Notes: a model not told the origin generated them from the sequence alone. A stretch of 51,577 bases of DNA from CBCXTT01 sp965178295 (GCA_965178295.1 CBCXTT010000004.1:1-51577), one strand, 5' to 3'. Positions 9,520 to 19,810 are shown, counted from the stretch's first letter. Numbers and translations: made by a program.

Positions 9520-10071
9520 TTATGCAGGAGACTCACGTAAAATAGGCATGATCTCTTCTATGGAATCCACAAACCTGATGAGCTGTGCCTGCTCCGGTGT
9601 TGCAAATTTCTTGTTGGAAATATGATGTATCAATGCAATCAGTGTATCCCAGTAACCTTCATAATTCACTGCAATAATGGGCTTATTATGGAGCCCTAGT
9701 TGACGCCAAGTCAATACCTCCATTGCTTCGTCTAGTGTTCCAAAGCCACCTGGCAAAATAATAATTGCATCAGAATGCTCAAACATACGTATCTTGCGCG
9801 TATGCATATCTGGAACGATATCGAGCTTAGATAGACCTCTGTGTGCCGATTCTGTGTCCTCAAGATAGTCTGTCGTGATCCCGTAGGCATCACCATTTTC
9901 AGAAAGACAGCCGTTCGAAACCTGCCCCATCATGCCAAGGCGACCGCCGCCGTAAATAAGTCGAATATTATTCTTCACCAGCATTGCACCACAGTGAAAC
10001 GCCAAAGACAAATAGTGCTGATCAATGCGATCAGAGGAACCACAAAATACACTCACGCTGCTTATTTTCAT
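9520..10071 (-). CDS. LOG-family protein (putative 5'-monophosphate phosphoribohydrolase)
   Basis: Members of the LONELY GUY/TIGR00730 family cleave nucleoside 5'-monophosphates to base and ribose-5-phosphate; in bacteria the physiological substrate is usually unknown (AMP or cytokinin nucleotides). The signature PGGFGTLDE is present, preceded by HTRKIRMFEHSDA and the glycine-rich YGGGRLGMMG near residue 43, and a Rossmann-like fold is expected. About 183 residues is normal. ATG 10071 is chosen because GGGAGGA lies 8 nt upstream; an in-frame GTG at 10086 is inside that ribosome-binding site. It follows the dead capsule genes on the same strand but carries no frame breaks, so it is evidently under separate selection. 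Confidence 0.9.
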   Translation of the reverse strand: MKISSVSVFCGSSDRIDQHYLSLAFHCGAMLVKNNIRLIYGGGRLGMMGQVSNGCLSENGDAYGITTDYLEDTESAHRGLSKLDIVPDMHTRKIRMFEHSDAIIILPGGFGTLDEAMEVLTWRQLGLHNKPIIAVNYEGYWDTLIALIHHISNKKFATPEQAQLIRFVDSIEEIMPILRESPA

Positions 10072-10109
10072 CACAATTCCTCCCACAAAAAGATATCATA
10101 GCACACTTC

Positions 10110-11348
10110 TTAGGGCATGTGCATCTGTTCTATGATGTGAGGCAACATATGTTGATAAACTGCTGGCACATAAAAGCTTCCAAAGTATTGATTTTTTTTT
10201 TAGCAGATACGCACTAAGCGCCTTATGTACATCTTGCTTTACTTCTCCTGGGTTCCGCCAAAACCGAATCCAAATCTACACATGTTGTCACGCCAGGAAT
10301 ATCATAGAGTGCTTTACCCAATACTTTAACAGGTACTCCATATTCGCCCGCTTGCAAGCCCGCCGTGCTATTGACACAAATAAGACCCTGTGCTTTGGAT
10401 AAAATTGGCGCAAGCTTCCCACCATTGAGAAATATGATGCGCCCAGGTGTCTCATCATATTTTTTGGAAATTTTCTTAATATGACGCGCATAAGACACAC
10501 GCCCATGATCTAACGGATGATTTTTTACAACAAGCGCAATCTCTTTCAGCTGGGCGCGAGAAAGAGATTCCAGAATTTTTTCTATCACTTGAAGCATAGA
10601 ATCATAAGAGCTGTGTTGGCGGATTTGGTAATCATTATCAAGTTGAAGTGCCAATATAAAATACCGCCCATTGAGAGAGTGTATAATCTTAGACGCCCTG
10701 CGGTCTTTCCATTTATGCAGCGGAAGAAGCGCTATGCCCCAAATCCATAAAAAGAATTCTATAAACGGGGTGTGTTTTCTGTGCGTTTCATGATGTGGAT
10801 ATTTCCAACTCAAATAATGCCATACACAAATAATAGCGCATGCAAAACATCAGAAGAAAGATAAATTGTGGTTTTAATAAGTGCTGCAACCTCTCATTTA
10901 AACTTTTTTTTGGCTGCACGATCGCGTGACAGGATGTTATACATGCTAGTTTTTCAGAGAGGCAAGAAAAAAGCGTCGAATTTGCATTCACACCATCACG
11001 CTCATACGTCACCCAATGCGGGCGCAAATAACCCTCTTCAAATACATGTATTTTTATTGTGTGTTCCTTCGCTACAGAGATAGCAGTTTTATGGAAGGGG
11101 CGACAATCTCCATACAGCACCACATCTGTAATTAGTTGCTCACTAAGAAAATTTTTTAAATAATTTGGCCAGGAACTCATATGTTGAGAGAAGTTTTGCT
11201 GTGAAAGACTAGAATGCCAGTCTATAAAATCGCCTCCATTAAAATTTATGCGATGTACGGCATGTCCCTGCTGAGCGAAAGCAAGCGCAAGATTGCGAAA
11301 AAATGGGCCATGGGGGCCCTGTAGAAATAAAATACTTTTTTTCATCAT
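10110..11348 (-). pseudogene. kpsS: Broken kpsS: capsule beta-Kdo transferase / capsule export protein
   Basis: KpsS adds the first beta-Kdo to lyso-phosphatidylglycerol, starting the linker on which group 2-type capsules are exported. The N-terminal part reads ILFLQGPHGPFF, FNGGDFIDW, YGDCRPFH and FEEGYLRP; the C-terminal part reads LQLDNDYQIRQHSS, VVKNHPLD, VNSTAGLQAGEYGVPVKV and LYDIPG. These pieces are in different frames. The first break is near 10805 (LCMALFE in one frame continues as WKYPHHETH in the next), the second near 10240, and the third near an A10/T10 run at about 10200, after which FGSFYVPAVYQHMLP finishes the family's C-terminus at a TAA (10110-10112). The old start at 11348 overlaps the kpsC stop as ATGA. 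The full length would be about 413 residues. The same protein in one frame is not possible here. Confidence 0.88.
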
Positions 11349-13381
11349 TTGGTCATTAAGTGCTTAAATTTTTTTAAAGCAGCATACAGGTGTCTATAAA
11401 AAGAGTTACCTACATTATGGTTGTTTGCTTTTATGTAATGCATACGTTCTAAAAAAAATCTCTGGTGTGCACCACAGCCCAGTACAAGGATCTATATAAC
11501 GAGGATACAAAACAAGTGCGCCAAACGCAAGTTCCTCAATACGCAACAAGCGATCACGGCGCGGGATTTTCTTCATATCTCTTGTCAGACCCCATCCTGC
11601 ATAAAACGGCATACCGTAACACACAACTTTTTTTCCACGTATTAATGCTTCAAACCCTGCAAGAGATGTCATTGTATGCACCTCGTCACACCACAGCATA
11701 ATCTTTGCCATGTTACCATTCAGAAGCACTCTGTCCGCATATAATTTTACATCTTGCTCAGATATATGCCCCGGACGTCCAAAGGCGAGATCGGGGTGTG
11801 GTTTGTAAATAATAAATGCATCAGGATTGCGCGCTCTCACGTCACGTAAAAGATCCAAATTTTTTTTAATTTTCCCAGCGCCATGTTGAATCGATACATC
11901 ACTCTCAACCTGCCCTGGAACTAAAAGAAGGGCTCTTTGTTCTTGGGGCGCAGAAATAGGCGCGCTTTGGTCACCCATGTATTTTGTGGATATCATTATC
12001 AATGAGTTTTTGCATTAACTGTTGAGCGCGCTTGATCTCTTTATCTAAAAATTGATGATGCAACAAAATATTGTTCTAGATCACTTGGTCGTTGCGCGTT
12101 ATAATAAATACCTCTTCTATCAAGAACGATAGAACCGGGTGGCGTTAGTGCAACACCTAAACCAACAGACCGAATAAATCCATCTTCGGTTAAGAGTACA
12201 TTGTTCTGAGGGAGCGTATTCAGCATAGACTCAGGTACTTTGGAAGACCATGACACAAGTTTCTTCCTTGTATTTCGAGACTTTTTTAATGCAGATAAAA
12301 AATTATGAGTAAAGGATGCTCTACAAGGTGCATGCGTCGAAAATAAGAAGCGCCTATACACTTTCTGTTTCCATGAACGTATCCCTGAACAAATATACCC
12401 ATTGGCACGATTCTTTTGATTAATCTCTTTCCAGAAAGATATGATATCTAGAGTGCGCTCAAGGGTTGTAAGTTCTTTTGTGTAAGGATCAATATAGCGC
12501 GGATACAATATATACGCTGCTGCAAACACCTCTTCTACAGAAAGTTTTTTTTCACGGCGTATGCATACCTGTTGGTCTTTTGTTATACCCCATCCAGCAT
12601 AAAACGGCATACCATAAACAGTGTACGGCTTTACCTATCATTAAGGCTTCAAATCCTGTCAAACTCGTAACCGTATATACCTTGCTACACGTTTCCAGCA
12701 ACGACCATGAACTCACCAGATGAGAAACAATATGGCACCCTGTTTGTTTAGCAAGCTTTAGGAGATGGCCTTGTTTCTTACCAGACACCACGTCTGGATG
12801 CATCTTAACAACTATTTGTTGACCTGGATTGTCACGCAATGCATCCATCAACATTTTTGAAAAGGTTGAGCTATCCGCCAACCCAGAAGAAATCGAGCTA
12901 TCTCCACGCGTCTGGTCAATCACCAGAACAGCGCCGGGTTGAATGTCCAAACTTTTCTGGGCAAATATCTTCAAGATGATTGTATTTGCTGATCTTATGA
13001 TCTATGATTTTTTGAATACATTGTGTTGCCCGAGACAATAAAGATACCTCAAAAGCATGAGTGTTGAGTATGTTTTCCAAGTCAGATGGCCCTGTAGCAT
13101 CAAAATAAATCCCTACCTTATCTACAATGAGCGAAAGAAAAAGAGGCGTGATATAGGCAGGTGCCAATCCGCGAATAAAGCCATCTTCCACACTCCACAC
13201 AGGTTTCCCATAACGCAAACCTCTCGTATTGGCAGCGTAAAAAAGATTTCTTGCGACCCCATCCTAAAAAAACATCTGCATTCTTAGGCATCAACTGTAG
13301 GACATTTCCAGGAAAAAACGGCGCCAAACGATGAAAATACGCTCCGGGGAACAAGAGCTTTTTAAAGCACAAGCGCAGCAT
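11345..13381 (-). pseudogene. kpsC: Broken kpsC: poly-Kdo linker transferase (two-module)
   Basis: KpsC extends the beta-Kdo linker with alternating transferase modules. Both modules can be read. Module 1: GWGRKK, VEDGFIRGLAP, YFDATGPSDLE, DQTRGDSSI, KMHPDV, TVTSLTGFEALMIGK. Module 2: LTEDGFIRSVGLGV, YYNAQRPSDLEQ, VPGQVESDVSI, YKPHPDL, TMTSLAGFEALIRGKKV, YGMPFYAGWGLT. The text jumps frame near 13240, 12970, 12610, 12070, 11984 (AAAA) and 11450 (T8); after the last jump the gene ends at TGA 11345-11347, overlapping the kpsS ATG. The reconstructed length of about 678 residues equals a normal KpsC. A GGAGG ribosome-binding site still precedes ATG 13381 and overlaps the end of kpsD. At least six lesions exclude function. 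Confidence 0.9.
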
Positions 13382-13384
13382 ACA

Positions 13385-15022
13385 CTACCTCCGCAATACA
13401 GCAGAAGCAGCAACACCAATTTGGTAAAGAATTGTAGTAAGGTCCATAAGCGCCTGAAGATCTTTCGAATCCACGCGCGGCAGAATAACAATTTTGTCTC
13501 CCGCATTAATTTTTGCATCATAACTACTGATAACCTGACCATTTTGACGAATGATAATAGCCCTATCCTTCTCTGCACGATGGGTATATCCTCCCGCCTG
13601 CTCTACATAATCAATGACAGTCATCTTTGGTTTATACACAATCGCTGCAGGAGAAAACACTTCTCCATCGATTTGTACAACATCAGTGCGTCGTGGAATA
13701 AAAATTGTATCCCCATCTTCCAAAATAATATTATGCTGTGCGCCATTTTTTTGCGCTGTGACAATAACGCCCGGTGGGTCCAAACTATGGGCCCTCTCAA
13801 CGAAACTTTGAGTAAGCGCTGCCTCTTTGTGCTCTAATTTTCGCCTCACCTTCACTACCCGAAAGCCCTAACACTGCATTTTTCTCAAGATGATAGAGCG
13901 CATCTTCAAGGGCTTTCTTCTGGTTTTCCGCAACAGATCGGCGCTTTAGGAATATAGACTCTGATGCTGCTACTGCGTCATCAAAGCGTATATGCGGTAA
14001 AACGTCATGCAATGCACTGCCCAAAGGTAAGGTTAGAACAGATGTTCCCTCAAACACACCCTCTACATGTACAAGGATATTGCTGACTTTTTTCTCACGC
14101 TTTATAACAACCCTGATCTCCATCTTCTAAACTTTGGGTGACAAAATCTTCTAGGTCATACGTAAAACTCTTAATTTCTCCCTCTCGCATACCTGTGACC
14201 ACAATCTCTTTTGCATGGGAAGATTCTGGCACAATATTTAAAATTTCCGCGCCCATGAAGGGTCGGGTGAAAAACTCAAGCGTTGACTCCTGTGCAACGT
14301 CTCCCTGGAGCGTGATGAACGCACCACGTCTTTTAATGAGCACCACATCATTGTCTGAAAATTGAAACGGCTTAATCTGGCCGTGAAGTAAAAATTCGTA
14401 CAAATCATATTTGCACACAACCTCTCCATTGCGCACGATATCAATATCGCGGTACGTGCCTAATTCTGGCGCTATTCCCCCCGCTTTATTCAGGTAATAT
14501 AAAATGCTATCTACAGGCAAGCCAGGATAGCGGCCTGGATTTTGCACAAAACCGGTAACATATATATTGATTGGCTTCGCGCTCAGTAAGTTTGTGTAAA
14601 TTTTAAAGTGGTCTTTATATACTGTACGCACTTCCTTATCAAGTACCGCTGTAAGATCTTTATTCCGCACCCCCGCCACATGAACGGGACCAATTTCGGG
14701 CAAGAATATATTGCCCTGGCTATCCACTGTCAATACATTATTCACTTCAAGTGCGCCCCAAGAATGCACAGAAATGCGATCCCCAAAAGTCACGTGATAG
14801 TTTGCATGCACCCCATCATTCTGTTCTTTAGAAAAATTATTGTAAAACAGATTAGCGCCAAAGGGTGTCAATTTTGTTTTAATAACAGCACTTTGGTGCA
14901 CAGGAGTCCATAAGAAGCGGCTTAGATTTTATTTGTTCAGCATCAATACCTGATACAGTCATACATAACAAGATAGGACTAGAAAAAATAGCGCAAACGA
15001 TCACATTGAATACAGATCTCAT
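13385..15022 (-). pseudogene. kpsD: Broken kpsD/wza-type capsule export outer-membrane protein (OPX)
   Basis: OPX proteins form the outer-membrane pore for capsule export. The start at 15022 encodes a signal peptide (MRSVFNVIVCAIFSSPILL...), after which the frame is lost near 14905. The next frame carries the polysaccharide export domain (YHVTFGDRISVHSWG, VDSQGNIFLPEIGPV) and SLBB-type segments (YVTGFVQNPGRYPGLP, YLNKAGGIAPELGTYRD). Further breaks occur near 14115 and 13845. The last piece shows IILEDGDTIFIPRRTD, DGEVFSPAAIVY, and ends with a hydrophobic tail. The total of about 545 codons fits the KpsD-like subgroup. The start lies 7 nt behind the kpsE stop, with AAGGA upstream, so the operon structure is fossilised. 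Whether to name it kpsD or wza is a matter of subgroup. Confidence 0.87.
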
Positions 15023-15029
15023 GGTAATA

Positions 15030-16269
15030 TTATATCCTTAGATGTTCTCTAATCATAGAAATTGCCGTACTCACAATAAATAACCAACACAATCAAAATT
15101 GTAAACACTGTCAGTACAGAGCGTAAAATAGGTGGTTCCGCCCAGGCATCTCCCTCAAGTGGTTCAGCGAGCACCATAAGATAACGGCTCTGCTGTATTG
15201 CTTCACGACGTGCTGAGGCAACAAACTCCAATGCCGCTGCATAAGAACGTTCGGCCATTTCTTGGCGTAACTCTGCCATATGCACAGCGTCAATTTTCGT
15301 GCTGACCGAGTCGTCACCTTCGTGCGCTAGAATTTCTTTTTCTACCTTAACTTGAGCCTTCAAAGAAGAGAGGCGATTTTCAAGACTTTTCATTTGATAA
15401 GAATCCTGACGAAGATAGGCTTTCTTCTCAAGGAGTTGTGCATTAGTATTCGCGATCTCGTTTTCCAGCGATCCTCGAATACCATAGAGTGGTTTTTACA
15501 GACGTTGTCGGATCTACTTCTAAAAATGCATTTTGCACGTTAATCAGATTATTGCGTGCGCCAAGCAAATTGGTCTCCGCTCCCTTCAACTGAGACAGGG
15601 CAAACTTCACTTGATCATCCCTATAGCGACTTGAGATGCTGTTTACAACCTCTTCCGCAATACTCAGAATATCTTTTACAAGTGCCACAGACTCCTTACC
15701 GGTAGGGGCTTTGACACGAATAGAAGATATATCAGAAGCGCTATCAAAAGTAATGCGCACCTTATCAAGGTAATATGCATACTTATTCTCCAAACTTTCA
15801 TCCCTGCTCAGTCCTATTGATAAAACGCACTTGATTGGATGTAAAAATATCAAAAAATCGTGTCCTGTGATTAAGCTCAATCATTGCCTGTGGAGACAAA
15901 ATATATTCGCGCACCATCAAGGCATCTTTTGATGAAGAAGAGAGGCCGCTCCCTAAAAAATTATCAAGAAAACTTGAGGTTTTTTGTTCCGGACGCTGCA
16001 CAATAAATTTAGCTTCTGCAACATGCCAATGTTGTGCTACGAACACGTAATAAAAGAGCGATGCAATCGTAGGCACAACAACGCAATAAAAAAACTTATT
16101 TTTTAGAATGCGCAACTTCTCATTGCGGCGCTCAGCGGGTGCCTCAACAGCCTTAGATAAAACAAAGTTTTGTACATATAAGTGTCGCAAAAACACAGGC
16201 ACCTTTTTTCCGGTTCAGCGTTATTTTGCTCCAGAATTCTACAATAGATTTTTTACTCAATTTTCTCAT
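15030..16269 (-). pseudogene. kpsE: Broken kpsE: inner-membrane capsule co-polymerase/export protein
   Basis: KpsE is a PCP-type protein spanning the periplasm between KpsMT and KpsD. Reconstructed order: a short cytoplasmic N-terminus (MRKLSKKSIVEFW), TM1 (FYCVVVPTIASLFYYVFVA), the motif AEAKFIVQRPE, a long coiled-coil region (SLENKYAYYLDKV; LSQLKGAETNLLGARNNL; SLENRLSSLKAQVKVEKE; AELRQEMAERSYAAALE), the LMVLAEPLEGDAWAEPP segment before TM2 (VLTVFTILIVLVI), and a C-terminal MIREHLRI. Frame breaks lie near 16205, 15815, 15485 and 15065. The total of about 413 codons is normal. The start overlaps the kpsT end by 17 nt and the stop is 7 nt before kpsD. Confidence 0.87.
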
Positions 16270-16905
16270 AAATTTTTATTGCTTCTTCAATATTGTGATA
16301 CAGTATTGGCTTCCCCATCAGTAATCAGCAATGCACAAGTGCACAATTTTCTCACAATAGACATATTGTGCTATATCATAATAATATGAGACTGGTTCTT
16401 CTTCTCCTCGAAAACATCTTGGCATTTTTTACGAAATTGAGGGTCCCCAACAGCCATTACCTCATCAATCAAGTATATATCAAAATCAATTCCCATACTC
16501 AAGCCAAATGCTACTTTCGCTCTCAATACCAGAAGAATATGTTTTAATGGGGAGAAAAAAAAAATCTCCAATATCCGCAAAGGCGCATGTGTAATCAACA
16601 ACCCTCTCTAGATCCTCATTATAGAGCTTAGCGATAAAGCGGCAATTTTCTTCTGCACTTAGATTGGGGCTCAAGGCGCCCGAGAACCCAACCGGCCATG
16701 ACAAATTTTCATCACAGATCACTCTACCAGATGTTGGGCTCTCAACTCCTGCCAGCAGTTTAATAATGGTTGACTTACCCACACCATTGCGCCCCAATAT
16801 CGCAACATGCTCACCAGCAGGAAATTTAATAGTAAAATCCTTTAAAACCTGTTTCTTGCCAAAACGTGTATTATATATTTTATTAACTTTTTCAAAGGCA
16901 ATCAT
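16253..16905 (-). pseudogene. kpsT: Broken kpsT: capsule exporter ATPase
   Basis: ATP-binding subunit of the KpsMT capsule ABC exporter. The Walker A motif is GRNGVGKST (39-47), and LPIKTYSSG precedes the place where the family has MRAKVAFGLS. An extra T near 16520 (GGTATTGAGAGCG) shifts the frame exactly there, and the Walker B motif IYLIDEVMAVGDP is in the next frame. An in-frame TAG at 16371-16373 replaces the serine of the family SHxM motif (then HNMSIVRKLC). A third break near 16313 (a GGGG run) precedes YHNIEEAIKIYEKIE, the normal end. The start ATG 16905 overlaps the kpsM stop as ATGA. Size about 217 codons, normal. Confidence 0.9.
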
Positions 16906-17710
16906 ATTTGCAGCCTTTTCATGCTCAAGCGCAAAAACAAAAGAGCTAAAAACAAAAAACCGCCAATCCATAAAGTCACATACTGCGCATCGAATATACT
17001 CGAGTGATAGGACACAAAAACACCCTGGCGCACAAGATCGAGTATCTGCATCAGTGGATTGTATTGTACAATATTGAGCACACTATTGGGTAAATTGGAC
17101 GGCAGAAAAAATAATACCTGAAATAAAGAAAAGAGGACGCATGACTAAAGACGATACATACTCCACAGATGTTGAAAAAACAGAGGCCGCGCCAATAAAC
17201 ATTCCAACAACTGTACCAAAGCACCCTGCAAGCATAAGTCCTTGCAGAATATCTAGAAGGCTCGATTAACCCATAATCTGCAAACCATAATATATCACCA
17301 CCAATAATGATAAAGAAAATTGCTATATATGTGCCGCAATCAAGCAACGCTCGCGCAAGAAAAACATCTAATGGCCGAACGCAGGAAAAGTAGAAAAGCA
17401 CTTTATTTCCTCTGATCGCTTTACTCACAAAATGTTGTACCTTGTGAAATGCATGGTATGGCACAATACCGGAAGCGATAAAGGGCACAATACCTTCTTG
17501 AAAAGGCACCGAACGATTGGCCACCAAAAACAAAATGTAAAATGTGCTGATCCAGCCAATAGGCAAAAAGACGGCCCAAAAATAGCCCAAGCTTGATTCG
17601 CCAAAACGGGCACGTGACTCGCGCACAATTAAGGCGCTGATAGTCGTATACTGCACACTCAATGCGTCGTAAAAACTTGACAAAGTCATAACCTTCAAAA
17701 GTCTGGACAA
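16902..17710 (-). pseudogene. kpsM: Broken kpsM: capsule exporter permease
   Basis: Membrane subunit of the capsule ABC exporter (ABC-2 type, six TM helices). The N-terminal half reads SALIVRESRARFGESSLGYF, VPFIASGIVPYHAF and the CVRPLDVFLARALLD block. The frame is lost near 17265 and resumes as LDILQGLMLAGCFGTVVG and SSLVMRPLFFISGIIFSAV, lost again near 17095, then LNIVQYNPLMQILDLVRQG and SYHSSIFDAQYVTLW up to MKRLQI, whose TGA overlaps the kpsT ATG. The start may be TTG 17710 or, more likely, ATG 17689. This is the first gene of the capsule operon in transcription order, so the whole operon is inactivated from its first gene on. Confidence 0.88.
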
Positions 17711-17767
17711 TCGAACTATAGCTTTCTCAAAAACACCTTGTCAAATCAACGATCTCTTCCTGCACCC

Positions 17768-17773
17768 TATAAT
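17768..17773 (+). promoter_or_regulatory. Possible -10 element for the MFS transporter gene
   Basis: A perfect TATAAT 41 nt before the transporter ATG. The -35 region at the right distance is poor (ATCAAC), so this is only a candidate promoter. Confidence 0.35.
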
Positions 17774-17814
17774 TCTTCTTGAGAAATATTTCAATATACA
17801 GTAGATTGCAGGAC

Positions 17815-19047
17815 ATGAAAAAACGAAAAATTATTGTATCCAGCGTCCTAGGAAATGCCTTAGAATTTTATGACTTCACTCTGTATGGAGCCTTTGCCAC
17901 CCTCATTGGCTCAACATTTTTTCCTTCCGGAGACCCACATACCTCCGTCCTAAAAAGCTTAGGCGCTTTTGCCGTTGGATTCATTATGAGACCTTTTGGA
18001 GCCACAGTTTTTGGATATATAGGTGACAGATGGGGGCGCAAAAAAGCTCTTTTATTATCTATCCTACTTATGGGCATCCCAACGTTTACCATTGGCATTC
18101 TTCCCTCCTTCCAATCAATTGGTTGGCTTGCTCCAACTACTTTGATCATATGTCGTCTCCTGCAGGGACTGTGCACAGGCGGCGAATTCAATGGCGCTGC
18201 TATTTTTGCCTTAGAGCACGTAGGTCGTGAATATCCAGGCATGACAGGTGGACTCATCACTGCCTCTGCTGGCATAGGGGCAATGACGGCAATGGGCATG
18301 GGTATACTAGTCACACAACCATTCATGCCGGATTGGGCATGGCGTCTTGCGTTTATATTTGGCACTATTGCAAGTTTTTATGGATGGCACATGCGAAAAA
18401 GTGTCTCAGAGAGTCCTGCTTTTCAAGGCATACAGCGGGGGCACCAGACGATACAATCCCCCTTAAAACATGCACTATTCAATCAAAAATCTGCCGCCAT
18501 TACAACAATGGTATACGGAGCATTAGATGGCGTACTATCTTATATAGTATTTATTTTTATTGATGTATATCTTCATATCAAGCTGGGATTTTCATCAACA
18601 ACTTCCAAAACATTTGGCGCTCTCAGTATTGCAACGTACAGCATCGCGGCCCCTATCATGGGCTTAGGGATGGATAAGTTCAATAATAAAAAATTTCTTG
18701 GTATTTGCACTACCGTTATTATTTGCATGTCAGGACAGGCTTTATATTGCATTCACACAGGCTCTCTCCTTCTTGTAGGCATTGCCTGTATTGCGTTTGG
18801 AATAATGGCAGCAAGTATTGCAGGCACACAGCACGTGTTCTCCTTATCACTATTCCCCGTTAACGATCGGTATAGTGGTGTTGCCTTTTGCTACAGTGTC
18901 GGTATCAGCATTGGGGGCCTTACACCCTTTATTTTTACCCGAATGGTTGACAATCATCCTCTCTACACTCTGCCCGCACTCTATATTTTAGGGTGGGCTA
19001 TATTATTTTCTATTGTAGTATATTGTACGAAAAAACCAGAAATTTAG
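17815..19047 (+). CDS. MFS transporter, metabolite:H+ symporter (MHS/ProP-like) family
   Basis: Probable proton-coupled importer in the inner membrane; MHS members carry proline/betaine, dicarboxylates or citrate, and the substrate cannot be read from the sequence. Twelve hydrophobic segments are expected. MFS signature A is clear (GYIGDRWGRKKALL, about 64-77), and RLLQGLCTGGEFNGAA (about 118-133) is typical of the MHS group, as is the opening ALEFYDFTLYG. About 410 residues is normal. ATG 17815 is chosen because AGGA lies 4-5 nt upstream; an upstream TTG (17779) would add twelve uncharacteristic residues. ProP-like transporters are often multiplied in intracellular alphaproteobacteria, where they take up host metabolites. 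The outer-membrane protein gene follows after 73 nt. Confidence 0.9.
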   Translation: MKKRKIIVSSVLGNALEFYDFTLYGAFATLIGSTFFPSGDPHTSVLKSLGAFAVGFIMRPFGATVFGYIGDRWGRKKALLLSILLMGIPTFTIGILPSFQSIGWLAPTTLIICRLLQGLCTGGEFNGAAIFALEHVGREYPGMTGGLITASAGIGAMTAMGMGILVTQPFMPDWAWRLAFIFGTIASFYGWHMRKSVSESPAFQGIQRGHQTIQSPLKHALFNQKSAAITTMVYGALDGVLSYIVFIFIDVYLHIKLGFSSTTSKTFGALSIATYSIAAPIMGLGMDKFNNKKFLGICTTVIICMSGQALYCIHTGSLLLVGIACIAFGIMAASIAGTQHVFSLSLFPVNDRYSGVAFCYSVGISIGGLTPFIFTRMVDNHPLYTLPALYILGWAILFSIVVYCTKKPEI

Positions 19048-19120
19048 TTGTCTTGCCCTCCAAAACATGATAAGCTTCAGGACAATTATAGAGTTTTTAT
19101 TACAGCTTGGGGAGCAGTCC

Positions 19121-19810
19121 ATGAAAAATTTTCAATATTTTACCCTTGCGTTTTTTATGCTAACTTTAGAAACAAATGCTGCAGTTATGGGGTCCACAAG
19201 CCTGCAGCCTGCAGGCCTTGCGGGGAAAAACCTTGGCCTACCCATGTCAGACGGGGGGAAAGCAAGCAACAACACCGGTGACTACGCGGGTTTCTATGTC
19301 GGCGGTGTTTTGGCCGTTACGCACAAAGAAGCAACGATCAACAAACATAAATTGTCTGCAACAGGATATTCTGGTGGCGGACTGATGGGGTATGGCGCTG
19401 GAATCACGGAAAAAGTTTTTGGTGCGGGTGAATTGGAAGTAAGTTATGGCATTGCTAAATCTAAGGATGATGGAAATACAGTCAAGCTCCGCTCCACCTA
19501 TGATGCATCATTTGCTGGGCTCATCGGCTATCTTCTAGCCGGAGCATATATGCCTTATCTACGAATAGGTGCTGGATCACACGGATACAACTATAATTTC
19601 CAAAAAAGTGGGAAGACACAAACCACAAAATTCCATACTTTCTTTGTTGCGCCCGGTGTTGGGATGCAATTCTATCTTGGAAAAAGCTTCTTTATACGCA
19701 TAGAAGGAAGCTATGCCTTCCCGATTAGTGTAGCGAAGATCAAAAAATCTTTAGTCGACAAAAAACCAAAACGTGCGTTCTTACGTTTAGGAGCTGCCTA
19801 CAAATTTTAG
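19121..19810 (+). CDS. Outer-membrane beta-barrel protein (OmpA-like barrel, no peptidoglycan domain)
   Basis: A small porin-like or surface barrel protein. Signal peptide MKNFQYFTLAFFMLTLETNA, then a linker rich in G, S and N. From GDYAGFYVGGVLAV (about 57 onward) amphipathic strands alternate (GGGLMGYGAGITEKVFGAGE, LEVSYGIAKS, GLIGYLLAGAYMPYLRIG, FFIRIEGSYAFPI), ending in RLGAAYKF with the terminal Phe that the BAM complex recognises. About 229 residues fits an eight-stranded barrel. ATG 19121 is chosen over 19067 because GGGGAG lies 6-9 nt upstream and the signal peptide then starts correctly. Function is unknown; similar proteins in host-associated alphaproteobacteria are surface antigens. 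Confidence 0.82.
   Translation: MKNFQYFTLAFFMLTLETNAAVMGSTSLQPAGLAGKNLGLPMSDGGKASNNTGDYAGFYVGGVLAVTHKEATINKHKLSATGYSGGGLMGYGAGITEKVFGAGELEVSYGIAKSKDDGNTVKLRSTYDASFAGLIGYLLAGAYMPYLRIGAGSHGYNYNFQKSGKTQTTKFHTFFVAPGVGMQFYLGKSFFIRIEGSYAFPISVAKIKKSLVDKKPKRAFLRLGAAYKF

Noticed and set aside
9358..9540. 60-codon ORF with TTG start before the LOG gene
   Set aside because: Weak start, overlaps the LOG gene on the other strand, no similarity recognised.
13331..13837. Plus-strand 168-codon open frame in the capsule region
   Set aside because: It lies antisense to kpsD, whose minus-strand motifs are unmistakable; no ribosome-binding site and no family features.
10110..17710. Idea that the capsule genes are many separate small intact genes
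   Set aside because: The pieces join in order to full-length Kps proteins across frames; each fragment lacks its own start signal and splits domains in the middle.
10110..17710. Poor sequence quality as the cause of the many frame breaks
   Set aside because: Flanking genes totalling far more bases have no breaks, many lesions are not in homopolymers, and one is a plain stop codon. Still to be confirmed with reads.
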